DNA of 64,000 nt from Acidimicrobiia bacterium (GTDB lineage Bacteria > Actinomycetota > Acidimicrobiia > IMCC26256 > JAMXLJ01): the NCBI GenBank assembly GCA_024281095.1, contig JAMXLJ010000070.1, positions 41,730 through 105,729 of the forward strand, given 5' to 3'. A program made the position numbers and the translations under genes. Below are positions 52,319 through 60,788 of this stretch, piece by piece; position 1 is the stretch's first letter; each line of letters begins with the position of its first letter. Below the pieces are notes generated by a model. It did not search any database. It was given only the letters and a program-made list of their open reading frames with translations, and had not been told where the DNA came from.

Positions 52319-53460
52319 CCGTCGTCGCCGGGCAGCGCCTCGTCGAGTTGCGCGAGCCGCGCCTCGAGCGTGCCACGGTCGGGCGCGACCACCGTGACGT
52401 GACCCACCTTGCGACCGGGCCGCAGCGCCTTGCCATAGCGGTGAAGATGCGCACCGTCGACGCGCAACACGCGTTCGGGTTCGGGCAGGCTGCCGATGCA
52501 GTTCACCATCACGCTGACGCCGCGCGCGTCCGTCGAGCCGAGCGGCCAGCCGAGCACGGCGCGGATGTGGTTCTCGAACTGGCTCGTCTCGGCACCTTCG
52601 ATCGTCCAGTGGCCGGAGTTGTGCACGCGCGGCGCGATCTCGTTCGCAAGCAACTCGTCGCCGCACTGGAACATCTCGAGCGCGAGCACGCCGCGGTAGT
52701 CGAGCTCGTCGAGGAGCTTGCCCATGAAGCCGTTGGCGCGCGCCTCCAGCTCGGGGTCGACTCCCGGTGCGGGTGCGAACGAACGCCGCAGGATGCCTCG
52801 CTCGTGGCGGTTCTCGACCAGTGGCCAGCACCGGGTCTCGCCACCGGCACCGCGTACACCGATCACCGACAGCTCACGTTCGAACGCGAGGAACGACTCG
52901 AAGATGGACGGCACGCCGCCGAGCGCATCCCAGGCGCCGGCGACGTCGGCGAGCTCGCGCAGCACGACCTGCCCCTTGCCGTCGTACCCACCGACACGCG
53001 TCTTGAGGACGGCCGGAAGACCGATCTCGTCGGCAGCACGCCGGAGATCGTCGACGCCGTCGACGGCGCGGAACGCCGGCACCGGGATCCCGAGCCGCTG
53101 GAACAGCTGCTTCTCGTGGAGTCGGTCCTGCGAGGCGGTCAGCGCCCCGACGGGCGGGTACACCGCGACACGTGATGTGAGGTGGGCCGCGGCCGAACCC
53201 GGAACGCCTTCCCATTCGTAGGTCACGACGTCTGATCCGGCGGATACCTCGTCGATCGCCGCGGCGTCACCGAGCGGAGCGACGACGAGATCGCCGACAT
53301 CGCGCGCCGTCGCCTCGGGCGACGGGTCCAAGAACCGGAACCGCACGCCCAACGGGATGCCGGCCAGCGCGAGCATGCGACCGAGTTGCCCGCCGCCGAG
53401 CACCGTCACGACCGGGATGTCTGCCGTCCCGTGCGGCGGCCTCACGCCCGACGAGCTCAT
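52315..53460 (-). CDS. purK: N5-carboxyaminoimidazole ribonucleotide synthase
   Basis: 381 residues of the PurK ATP-grasp family: VTVLGGGQLGRMLALAGIPLG, RVAVYPP, LKTRVGGYDGKGQVVL, LALEMFQCGDELLANEIAPRVHNSGHWTIEGAETSQFENH. It carboxylates AIR with ATP and bicarbonate in purine synthesis. PurE, usually adjacent, is not in this window. The ATG at 53460 is leaderless-type: TAGACA 7 bases upstream on the minus strand. Divergent from gltB. Confidence 0.96.
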   Translation of the reverse strand: MSSSGVRPPHGTADIPVVTVLGGGQLGRMLALAGIPLGVRFRFLDPSPEATARDVGDLVVAPLGDAAAIDEVSAGSDVVTYEWEGVPGSAAAHLTSRVAVYPPVGALTASQDRLHEKQLFQRLGIPVPAFRAVDGVDDLRRAADEIGLPAVLKTRVGGYDGKGQVVLRELADVAGAWDALGGVPSIFESFLAFERELSVIGVRGAGGETRCWPLVENRHERGILRRSFAPAPGVDPELEARANGFMGKLLDELDYRGVLALEMFQCGDELLANEIAPRVHNSGHWTIEGAETSQFENHIRAVLGWPLGSTDARGVSVMVNCIGSLPEPERVLRVDGAHLHRYGKALRPGRKVGHVTVVAPDRGTLEARLAQLDEALPGDDG

Positions 53461-53467
53461 GTCGCAC

Positions 53468-53473
53468 TGTCTA
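53468..53473 (-). promoter_or_regulatory. Putative leaderless -10 element (TAGACA) for purK
   Basis: On the minus strand TAGACA, 7 bases, ATG at 53460. No Shine-Dalgarno. Confidence 0.4.
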
Positions 53474-53613
53474 CAGCAATGTGCCGCGTCGCAGGTTGGA
53501 TGCGGTTTTGTGTTCGGCTCGCACGCGGGACGCGGCTACCATCGGCGATGCGACAGCGGCGTCGACCATGACCAGTCTTCGAGACGGCCGAAGGGCGGCG
53601 CCCGCAGGGGGGC

Positions 53614-56600
53614 ATGTCCTCGGCCGCAAGCTGCGAGGTGAACGTGCCAACGCACACGCGCACCCCCGGTCGTGTCGCAGAGCGTGACGCGTGCGGTATC
53701 GGCTTCGTCGCAACCGCCGATGGACGTGTCGGACGCGACATCGTGGACCTCGCCTTGCAGGGCCTCGCAGGTGTCAGGCATCGGTCGGCGATCGCGGCCG
53801 ACGGGCTCTCCGGCGACGGCGCCGGCCTCTTGATCCCGATCCCGCGGAACTTCTTCTCGCGCGTTGCCGCCGACCTGGGTGCGAATGTGCCGCCGGACGC
53901 GCTCGGCATCGCCAGCGTGTTCCTCGAGTCGCACGACGTCGCCGCCGCGACCCGGTCGGAACAGGCGCTCGTCGGGGCCTGCGCCGCCGAAGGGATCGAG
54001 GTGGTGCGGTGGCGCGACGTCCCGGTCGACGAGTCGCAGCTCGGTGACTCCGCGCGCGGGTCGATGCCGCGTATCCGGCACGCACTGCTCCGCACGGCCG
54101 ATCCCGCCGACCGCGCGGGCTCGGAACAGCGCGCGTACGTCGCCCGCCGTCGGGCCGAGCGCGCGTGCGCCGAGGCGGATGTCCGCGTGTACTTCCCGAG
54201 CTTCTCGTTCGCCACCGTCGTCTACAAGGCACTGGTGCTGCCCGACCGCCTCGCCGCGTTCTACCCCGATCTGGCATCGGAGGCCTTCGACGCGCCGCTC
54301 GCGGTCTTCCACAGCCGTTTCTCGACCAACACCGCGCCCACGTGGGAACGGGCCCAGCCGTTCCGCATGCTGTGCCACAACGGCGAGATCAACACGATCG
54401 CCGGCAACGAGGCACGGATGGCGGCCCGCGGCCGGCTCGGCACCGAGGCGGTCGGTCTCGGGCCCGAGGAGCTCTTCCGGCCGTTGTTCGCTCCGGACGA
54501 CTCCGACTCCGGGAAGCTCGACGCGACCGTGGAGCTGATCGTGCGCGGTGGGCGCGACGTCGACCACGCGGTTGCGATGCTGGTGCCCGAGGCGTGGGAG
54601 GGGAACCACGAACGCGCGCCGGAGATCCGCGACTTCCTCCGGTACCACGCGTCGTTCGTCGACCCCTGGGACGGGCCCGCCGGCGTCGTATTTACCGACG
54701 GTGTGCGCGTCGGCGCGGCACTCGACCGCAACGGGCTCAGGCCCCTGCGTTGGCAGCGCAGTGACGACGGGCTCGTGGTGGCGGCGACCGAGGTCGGTGC
54801 GGTGCCGATGGTGGGTCACGGACGCGTGAAGCGGGGCCGTCTCGGCCCGGGCCAGATGCTGTTCGTGACTCCGGAGCACGGATTCCAGGACGACGCCGCC
54901 GTCAAGTCGCGCCTCACCCGGCGCGCGCCCTACGGCACATGGGTGCACGACGGGCTCGCGCCGTTCCCGATGGGAGAGGCGCTCGTCGACAGCCTCGACC
55001 CCGACGACCAGGTGCGGGTGGAGGCTGCATTCGGCGTCACCCGCGAAGAGCTCTCCATGGTCCTCAAGCCCATGGCCGTCGACGCGAAGGAGCCCAGCTT
55101 CTCGATGGGCGACGACACGCCGCTGGCGGCGGTCGCGACGCGCCCACGATCGCCGTTCCACTTCCTCCGCCAGCGTTTCGCACAGGTGAGCAACCCGCCG
55201 ATCGATCACCTTCGCGAACGATTGGTGATGTCGTTGCGCACGTGTATCGGTCCGCGCGCCCAGCTGTTGTCGGAAACGGCGACCGCGGCCCAGCTGTTCG
55301 AGCTGCCGACGTTCTTCATGTATCCCACGGGTGTCGCGACCCTCCTCGACGACGACCGCTCACCGTTCGGGGTCCGGCCACTCGACGCCACGTTTCCCGT
55401 CGCCGAGGATCGTCATGGTTTGGCGAACGCCATCGACCGGGTCGTGCACGACGCCCGCCGCGCCGTCGATGAGGGCACCGTCGTGCTCGTGGTCTCCGAC
55501 GCGTCGGTCGACGAGCAGCGCGCGCCTGTGCCGTCGTTGCTGGCGACGGGAGCGGTGCACCACGCGTTGATCGAAGCCGGGACGCGCGATCGCGCCGCGG
55601 TCATCGTCGACGCCGGTGACGCCCGCGACGTGCACGCGATCGCATGTCTGCTCGGCTACGGCGCCGACGCAGTGTGCCCGCGTGTCGGGCTGCTCACAGT
55701 TGCCGCACTCGCAGACAACGACCAGTTGGGTGAGCTGTACGCGAGCGAGGCCCAGGCGCGCTACCAGGCCGCGGTCGAGGATGGCGTGCTGAAGATCATG
55801 TCCAAGATGGGCATCTCCACCGTCGAGGGCTACCGGAGTGCGCAGCTCTTCGACGCGCTCGGTCTCGGCCCGGACGTGGTGGAGCGCTGCCTGCGCGGCA
55901 CGGTCTCGATCGTCGGCGGCCTGGACTTCGCCACGCTCGCGGGTCACGTGCTCCAACGGCACGACGCCGCGTTCGGCCGCGACCGGGTTGTGCTCGACGA
56001 GCCCGGGTTCGTGCGCTTCCGCAAGCGCGGTGGCGAGTACCACGAGAACAACCCTGATGTCTGCGGCGCGTTGCACGACGCGGTCGCAGTGGTGCCGGCG
56101 AGGGCGAGCGGCGCATCCGACGGCGACGGTGATGGTGACAGCGACGGTGAGGTGTCCCGGCCGTCGCGCGAGCGGCGGCCCACGCTCACGCCGGAAGAGC
56201 GCGAGCAGCGGGCGGCACACGTACTGCAGCAGGCATTGAAGCAGGGAAGCTCCGAGCTCTACGAGAGCTTCTCCGCGATGGTCGCGGCGCGCCCGATCAC
56301 CGAGCTGCACGACCTGCTCGAACCGGTGCCCGACCGGACGCCGGTTCCGCTCGACGAGGTGGAGCCGGTGTCGGCGATCGTCCGCCGGTTCTCCACCGGT
56401 GCCATGTCACACGGGTCGCTCTCGGCCGAGGCCCACGAGACGCTCGCGGTCGCTATGAACATGATCGGCGGACGCAGCAATTGCGGCGAAGGTGGAGAGT
56501 CGTCGCACCGCTTCCGCACGCGCGGCAGCGATCGCGACCGCAACTCGCGCATCAAGCAGATCGCGTCGGGCCGCTTCGGCGTCACGCCCGAGTACTGCAT

Positions 56601-58254
56601 GTACGCCGACGAGCTGAACATCAAGATGGCCCAGGGCTCCAAGCCGGGCGAGGGCGGTCAGCTTCCCGGTCACAAGGTCACGCCGGAGATCGCGCGGCTG
56701 CGGCACACACAGCCCGGGGTCGGGCTCATCTCCCCGCCACCGCACCACGACATCTACTCGATCGAGGATCTCGCGCAGCTCGTCTACGACCTGAAGCAGG
56801 TCAACCCGACAGTCGACGTGTCGGTGAAGCTCGTCGCGGAGGACAACGTCGGCACGATCGCCGCCGGTGTCGCCAAGTGCCTGGCCGATGTGGTGCAGAT
56901 CTCGGGCGCGAACGGCGGCACCGGCGCATCGCCCCTGTCGTCCATCAAGCACGCGGGGATGCCCTGGGAGATCGGTCTCGTCGACGCGGCGCGAACGCTG
57001 GTCGACAACGGGCTGCGCGACCGCGTGCGGCTGCGGGTCGACGGCGGCTTCAAGACCGGTCGCGACGTGCTCATCGCGGCGTTGCTCGGCGCCGACGAGT
57101 TCTCGTTCGGCAGCGCGGCCATGGTCGCAGAGGGCTGCATCATGGTGCGGGCCTGTCACCGTGACACGTGCCCCACCGGCATCGCCACCCAGCGACCGAA
57201 TCTGCGCAAGAAGTTCGCGGGAACGCCCGAAGGCGTCGCCGCGTACATGCTCTTCATCGGTGAGGAGGTGCGCCGCGGGCTCGCCGCGCTCGGGTTGCGC
57301 TCACTCGACGAGGCGATCGGCCAGGTGCACCTGTTGCACGTCCGAGCGGTCGACGACGAACGGGCGCGCGCGCTCGACGTCGCCAGGCTGCTCGAGCCGC
57401 CGGCGGCCGCCGGACCCCGGCACTTCGTCGCCTCGGCACCGATCCAACGGCCGCGTTCGGCACTCGACGAACGTGTGCTCGCCGATGCGTTCCGAGCGTT
57501 GTGGGAAGGCGACGAGCTCGCCGTCGACTACGAGATCACGAACGCAGATCGCGCCGTGGGGGCGTCGATCGGTGGCGCCGTCGGACTCGAGTGGGGCGAC
57601 GCGCTGCCGCCGGGTCGCTTCACCGCACGCTTCCGCGGTTCCGCGGGTCAGAGCTTCGGCGCGTTCCTGTCCGACGGCGTCGTGCTGCAGCTCGACGGCG
57701 AGGCCAACGACTACGTCGGCAAAGGGATGGGCGGCGGTCGCATCACCATCCGGCCGCCGCACGACGATCAGGGCGATCCCGTGCTCGCCGGAAACACCGT
57801 GCTGTACGGCGCGACCGGCGGCCAACTCTTCGTCGCGGGCCGTGTCGGTGAGCGGTTTGCAGTGCGCAACAGCGGTGCGGTCGCGGTCGTGGAGGGAGCC
57901 GGTGATCACGCGTGCGAGTACATGACCGGCGGCACCGTCGTGATCCTCGGGCCGACAGGGCGCAATCTCGGCGCCGGGATGACGGGCGGCCAGGCGTACG
58001 TGTTCGATCCCGACGGCCTCCTCGGCTCACGCCTGAACCGTCAGCTCGTCGACGCGGTTCGCCTCGATGGCGCGCAGGAGGCGGAGCTGCGCTTCCTCGT
58101 CGAACGGCACCGCGAGGAGACCGGGTCGCGTGTCGCCGCGGCGATGCTCGACGCGTGGCAGGGCATGCTGCGCGGCTTCCGGCGCGTCGCGCCGCTCGAC
58201 GAAGTTGCCCGGATCGAAATGGCGAACCAGGGCGTGCTCGGCGCCTCGCGCTGA
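53614..58254 (+). CDS. gltB: Glutamate synthase large subunit
   Basis: 1546 residues, near the usual ~1500. The class II glutaminase domain starts at Cys27 (DACGIGF) and runs to about 400, then the central domain, the FMN/synthase domain (about 900-1200: NGGTGASPLSSIKHAGMPWE) and the GXGXG domain (about 1280-1510). The 3Fe-4S cysteines are Cys1175, Cys1181 and Cys1186. It turns glutamine and 2-oxoglutarate into two glutamates. No gltD follows: the next genes are convergent. An unusual Asp/Gly-rich insert (about 835-846) precedes the FMN part. The ATG at 53614 or the GTG at 53644 could start it. Confidence 0.95.
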   Translation: MSSAASCEVNVPTHTRTPGRVAERDACGIGFVATADGRVGRDIVDLALQGLAGVRHRSAIAADGLSGDGAGLLIPIPRNFFSRVAADLGANVPPDALGIASVFLESHDVAAATRSEQALVGACAAEGIEVVRWRDVPVDESQLGDSARGSMPRIRHALLRTADPADRAGSEQRAYVARRRAERACAEADVRVYFPSFSFATVVYKALVLPDRLAAFYPDLASEAFDAPLAVFHSRFSTNTAPTWERAQPFRMLCHNGEINTIAGNEARMAARGRLGTEAVGLGPEELFRPLFAPDDSDSGKLDATVELIVRGGRDVDHAVAMLVPEAWEGNHERAPEIRDFLRYHASFVDPWDGPAGVVFTDGVRVGAALDRNGLRPLRWQRSDDGLVVAATEVGAVPMVGHGRVKRGRLGPGQMLFVTPEHGFQDDAAVKSRLTRRAPYGTWVHDGLAPFPMGEALVDSLDPDDQVRVEAAFGVTREELSMVLKPMAVDAKEPSFSMGDDTPLAAVATRPRSPFHFLRQRFAQVSNPPIDHLRERLVMSLRTCIGPRAQLLSETATAAQLFELPTFFMYPTGVATLLDDDRSPFGVRPLDATFPVAEDRHGLANAIDRVVHDARRAVDEGTVVLVVSDASVDEQRAPVPSLLATGAVHHALIEAGTRDRAAVIVDAGDARDVHAIACLLGYGADAVCPRVGLLTVAALADNDQLGELYASEAQARYQAAVEDGVLKIMSKMGISTVEGYRSAQLFDALGLGPDVVERCLRGTVSIVGGLDFATLAGHVLQRHDAAFGRDRVVLDEPGFVRFRKRGGEYHENNPDVCGALHDAVAVVPARASGASDGDGDGDSDGEVSRPSRERRPTLTPEEREQRAAHVLQQALKQGSSELYESFSAMVAARPITELHDLLEPVPDRTPVPLDEVEPVSAIVRRFSTGAMSHGSLSAEAHETLAVAMNMIGGRSNCGEGGESSHRFRTRGSDRDRNSRIKQIASGRFGVTPEYCMYADELNIKMAQGSKPGEGGQLPGHKVTPEIARLRHTQPGVGLISPPPHHDIYSIEDLAQLVYDLKQVNPTVDVSVKLVAEDNVGTIAAGVAKCLADVVQISGANGGTGASPLSSIKHAGMPWEIGLVDAARTLVDNGLRDRVRLRVDGGFKTGRDVLIAALLGADEFSFGSAAMVAEGCIMVRACHRDTCPTGIATQRPNLRKKFAGTPEGVAAYMLFIGEEVRRGLAALGLRSLDEAIGQVHLLHVRAVDDERARALDVARLLEPPAAAGPRHFVASAPIQRPRSALDERVLADAFRALWEGDELAVDYEITNADRAVGASIGGAVGLEWGDALPPGRFTARFRGSAGQSFGAFLSDGVVLQLDGEANDYVGKGMGGGRITIRPPHDDQGDPVLAGNTVLYGATGGQLFVAGRVGERFAVRNSGAVAVVEGAGDHACEYMTGGTVVILGPTGRNLGAGMTGGQAYVFDPDGLLGSRLNRQLVDAVRLDGAQEAELRFLVERHREETGSRVAAAMLDAWQGMLRGFRRVAPLDEVARIEMANQGVLGASR

Positions 58255-58278
58255 CGGGCGGCACGCACCCCGCGCCCA

Positions 58279-58297
58279 CCCCAACTGAGGAGTGGGG
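58279..58297. terminator. Hairpin between gltB and the convergent DUF1003 gene
   Basis: CCCCAACT-GAGG-AGTGGGG forms a 7-bp stem with one bulge between the two stop codons. No T-tract; plausible bidirectional terminator. Confidence 0.4.
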
Positions 58298-58315
58298 CTA
58301 CGGGTCGACGAGGGG

Positions 58316-58813
58316 TCAGCCGGTGCCGCGCGCGAGCTCGTTGCCGGGCGGTGCGAGGCGCTCGATCGCGCCGGTCAGGCGTTCGACCGCGTCCGTGAGA
58401 TCCTCGGTCGTGACGACGTCGGCGAGGACCAGGCGGACCGACGCCAACTCACGGGCGAGGTACTCGGCATCGGCCTGTGTGCGTGCGTTGGTCTCGCGGT
58501 CGCGTTCGACCTCGGCGCGGTCGCGCTCGGCTTGACGGTTCTGAGCGAGCAGGATGAGCGGGGCCGCGTATGCGGCCTGTGTGGAGAACGCGAGGTTCAA
58601 CAGGATGAAGGGGTACGGGTCGAATCGGAGCGCGTACGCAGCCACGTTGAACGCGATCCACAGCGCGACGAGGACCGTCTGGGCCACGAGGAACCGCGCC
58701 GTTCCGAGAAATCGTGCGATCGCCTCGGAGAAGCGCCCGAACGCCTCCGGGTCGTAGTGGATTCCGAGGCTGAGCCCACCCCGCGGCGTCGACAGATCCT
58801 CATGGCGGCGCAC
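58316..58813 (-). CDS. DUF1003 membrane protein
   Basis: 165 residues: a short N-terminus, two membrane helices (LVAQTVLVALWIAFNVAAY and FILLNLAFSTQAAYAAPLILLAQ), then a charged helix (NRQAERDRAEVERDRETN) and a C-terminal coil. The QAAYAAPLI(L/M)(L/M)(A/S)QNRQ block is the DUF1003 hallmark. The function is unknown. It follows the MgtE-N/CBS gene by 2 bp, so the two are probably an operon; the same neighbours occur in other actinobacteria. Confidence 0.9.
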   Translation of the reverse strand: MRRHEDLSTPRGGLSLGIHYDPEAFGRFSEAIARFLGTARFLVAQTVLVALWIAFNVAAYALRFDPYPFILLNLAFSTQAAYAAPLILLAQNRQAERDRAEVERDRETNARTQADAEYLARELASVRLVLADVVTTEDLTDAVERLTGAIERLAPPGNELARGTG

Positions 58814-58815
58814 CG

Positions 58816-60033
58816 TCAGCTCCGTTCCTCGCGCCAGTCTTCGGGAAGGGTGCGGTCGAGCACGTCGTCGACGGTAACGGCGCCGAGCAGGCGGCCGGCG
58901 TCGTCACACACGGGCAGCGCAAGGAGGTTGTACGCAGCGAGCTGTTCCGCGACGCGGATCTCGGGCAGGTCGGGCGTGATGGCGCGGAGGTCGGGCTCGA
59001 GACATTGGTCGAGCGTCATACCCGGCGGCTCACGCAGCAACCGTTGGAACCCCACCGCGCCCAGGTATTCGCCGGTCGGGGTCGACATCGGAAGCCGGGT
59101 CACGAATACGAGCGCGGCGAGCGCGGGTGGCAGCTCGGCGTCGCGACAGCGCGCAAGTGCCGTGGCGACCGTCGCGTCCGGCGGCATGACGAGCGGCTGT
59201 GACGTCATCAGACCGCCCGCGGTGTTGCTCTCGTAGAGGAGGAGGCGGCGTACGGACCCCGCTTCGTCGGGCTCCATTGCGTCGAGCACCTGCACCCGCA
59301 TCGGGGCGGGCATCTCCCCGAGCAGGTCCGCGGCGTCGTCGGGTGCCATCTCCTCGATCACGTCGGCGAGCCGTTCGGCGTCGAGTCCTTCCACGAGCCG
59401 CAACTGTTCGTCTTCCGACATCTCCTCGAGCACGTCGGCGAGCCGTTCGTCCTCGAGGGCTTCGGCGATGCGCCGCCGGCGGGGCAGCGGCATCGACCGC
59501 AGCGCGGCCGCGAGGTCGGCCGGGTGCAGGTCGCGCGTCGCGCCGACCTCTTCGCCCATGGGTCCGAAGTCGAACAGGCGCCGTACCGCCGTCCACGGCA
59601 CGACACGTGAGCGCGCCCGTCGCCGCAACGACCGCAAGGGCCGCAGCGACACGGCGGCGACTTCCCAGTCCCAGGTACGCCCCGGAACGGGGTGCAGCGC
59701 GACGTCGTTCACGATCTCCGACTCGTGCTGGCGGTCGAGAAGTTGTTGGTGCACGAGCAGCTCGGCCGGGCGGGCCTGAAAGTGCCGGAGGTCCACGGTC
59801 CCCCCGCGAAGCTCGACACCCGACGTGTCGATGCGGCCGACCCGATTCGCGTTCACGAAGATGCGTCGCCGCTGCACGACACCGACGAATCCGATCACCC
59901 GCGGCGAATCGCCCCCGCTCGGCGGCCCCAGCACCACGTCGGCGATGCGGCCAATCGCCGTGCCCTCACTGTCGAGGAGTGGGATCCGAACGAGGCGCGA
60001 CACGTAGATGAGCGTGCCCACCGGGCGCTCCAC
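58816..60033 (-). CDS. PRC-barrel / MgtE-N / CBS-domain protein without channel
   Basis: 405 residues. Two PRC-barrel-like units fill the first ~160 residues (IGRIADVVLGP and FVNANRVGRID), then the superhelical MgtE N domain (about 165-275, repeated LADVLEEM and LADVIEEMAPDDAADLL), then two CBS units (about 285-400). MgtE transporters have a C-terminal channel after the CBS pair, but this protein ends there, so it is a cytosolic sensor-like protein, perhaps regulating magnesium or manganese transport. GTG start at 60033 with GGTGGAG upstream. Confidence 0.88.
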   Translation of the reverse strand: MERPVGTLIYVSRLVRIPLLDSEGTAIGRIADVVLGPPSGGDSPRVIGFVGVVQRRRIFVNANRVGRIDTSGVELRGGTVDLRHFQARPAELLVHQQLLDRQHESEIVNDVALHPVPGRTWDWEVAAVSLRPLRSLRRRARSRVVPWTAVRRLFDFGPMGEEVGATRDLHPADLAAALRSMPLPRRRRIAEALEDERLADVLEEMSEDEQLRLVEGLDAERLADVIEEMAPDDAADLLGEMPAPMRVQVLDAMEPDEAGSVRRLLLYESNTAGGLMTSQPLVMPPDATVATALARCRDAELPPALAALVFVTRLPMSTPTGEYLGAVGFQRLLREPPGMTLDQCLEPDLRAITPDLPEIRVAEQLAAYNLLALPVCDDAGRLLGAVTVDDVLDRTLPEDWREERS

Positions 60034-60124
60034 GGGTCTCCACCCTAGCGACGACGGTCCTTCGAACCGGCGATCGCCCGATCCGGCGCGCTGGTCAGGT
60101 GATCACGGGATGATCACGTCACGA

Positions 60125-60685
60125 TCAGGACGTCGGGGCGGGCTCGAACGTGCGGCGCGACCCGTAGCCGAACACGGCCGCGGTGACCCTCCGGAGACCG
60201 CTCGTGCGGTCGTGCTCGTATGTCCGTACCGCGGCGTTGTAGGCATCGACGAGCGCGACCGGGGCAGCCGTCTTGTCGAAATCGGCGACCGCGCTCTGGA
60301 CGGCCTGATCGGCCTTGATCCGATCGGACGACTGCGCGGTGGTGTGCGCGACGGCGGCGAGGCCCTCCAGATCGTCGGCGATCGCGACTTCCGCCGCGGG
60401 GTTTTGGTGCCCGGGTGCCGTGAGCGCGTTCCACTGTTTGAGGGCCTTGGTGATCTGCGCCGGTACGCGCTCGGTCGGGCCGACGTCCTTCGCGAGCGCG
60501 TCGGCGACGACGGCGAGCTTGGCGTACCTCGCCTGGAGCGGTGGCCGCAACGCCGCCCACCGTTGGTCGACGCGCGAGCGCGCGCCGTCGAGCGCGGACC
60601 GGTTGCCGAGCACGACCGCCGCGACCGCGATCACGATGATGAGCAGTACGAGCGCCACGATCAGGCGCCGAAAGCGGCGGAACAT
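60125..60685 (-). CDS. LemA-family membrane-anchored protein
   Basis: 186 residues. One N-terminal membrane helix (LIVALVLLIIVIAVAAVVLG), then helical bundle segments (RVDQRWAALRPPLQARYAKLAVVADALAK, KALKQWNAL) and the C-terminal LemA-like AYNAAVRTYEHDRTSGLRRVTAAVFGY. LemA proteins are widespread and functionally obscure. ATG at 60685; a TTG three codons upstream is also in frame. The 91 bp to the next gene include TGATCACG twice. Confidence 0.75.
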   Translation of the reverse strand: MFRRFRRLIVALVLLIIVIAVAAVVLGNRSALDGARSRVDQRWAALRPPLQARYAKLAVVADALAKDVGPTERVPAQITKALKQWNALTAPGHQNPAAEVAIADDLEGLAAVAHTTAQSSDRIKADQAVQSAVADFDKTAAPVALVDAYNAAVRTYEHDRTSGLRRVTAAVFGYGSRRTFEPAPTS

Positions 60686-60775
60686 GGCGCCCAAACCCTA
60701 CCGGCGCGCCCACGGAGAATTGCCGATACCCCAGTCGCCGGTGGCGGAGGCCATGACGAGGGCGGCGCGGCCCGA

Positions 60776-60781
60776 TACGTT
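60776..60781 (+). promoter_or_regulatory. Putative leaderless -10 element (TACGTT) for the cyclase-AAA gene
   Basis: TACGTT plus 7 bases plus GTG at 60789. It argues for this GTG over the ATG at 60753, which lies upstream of the hexamer. Confidence 0.45.
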
Positions 60782-60788
60782 GCCCACC

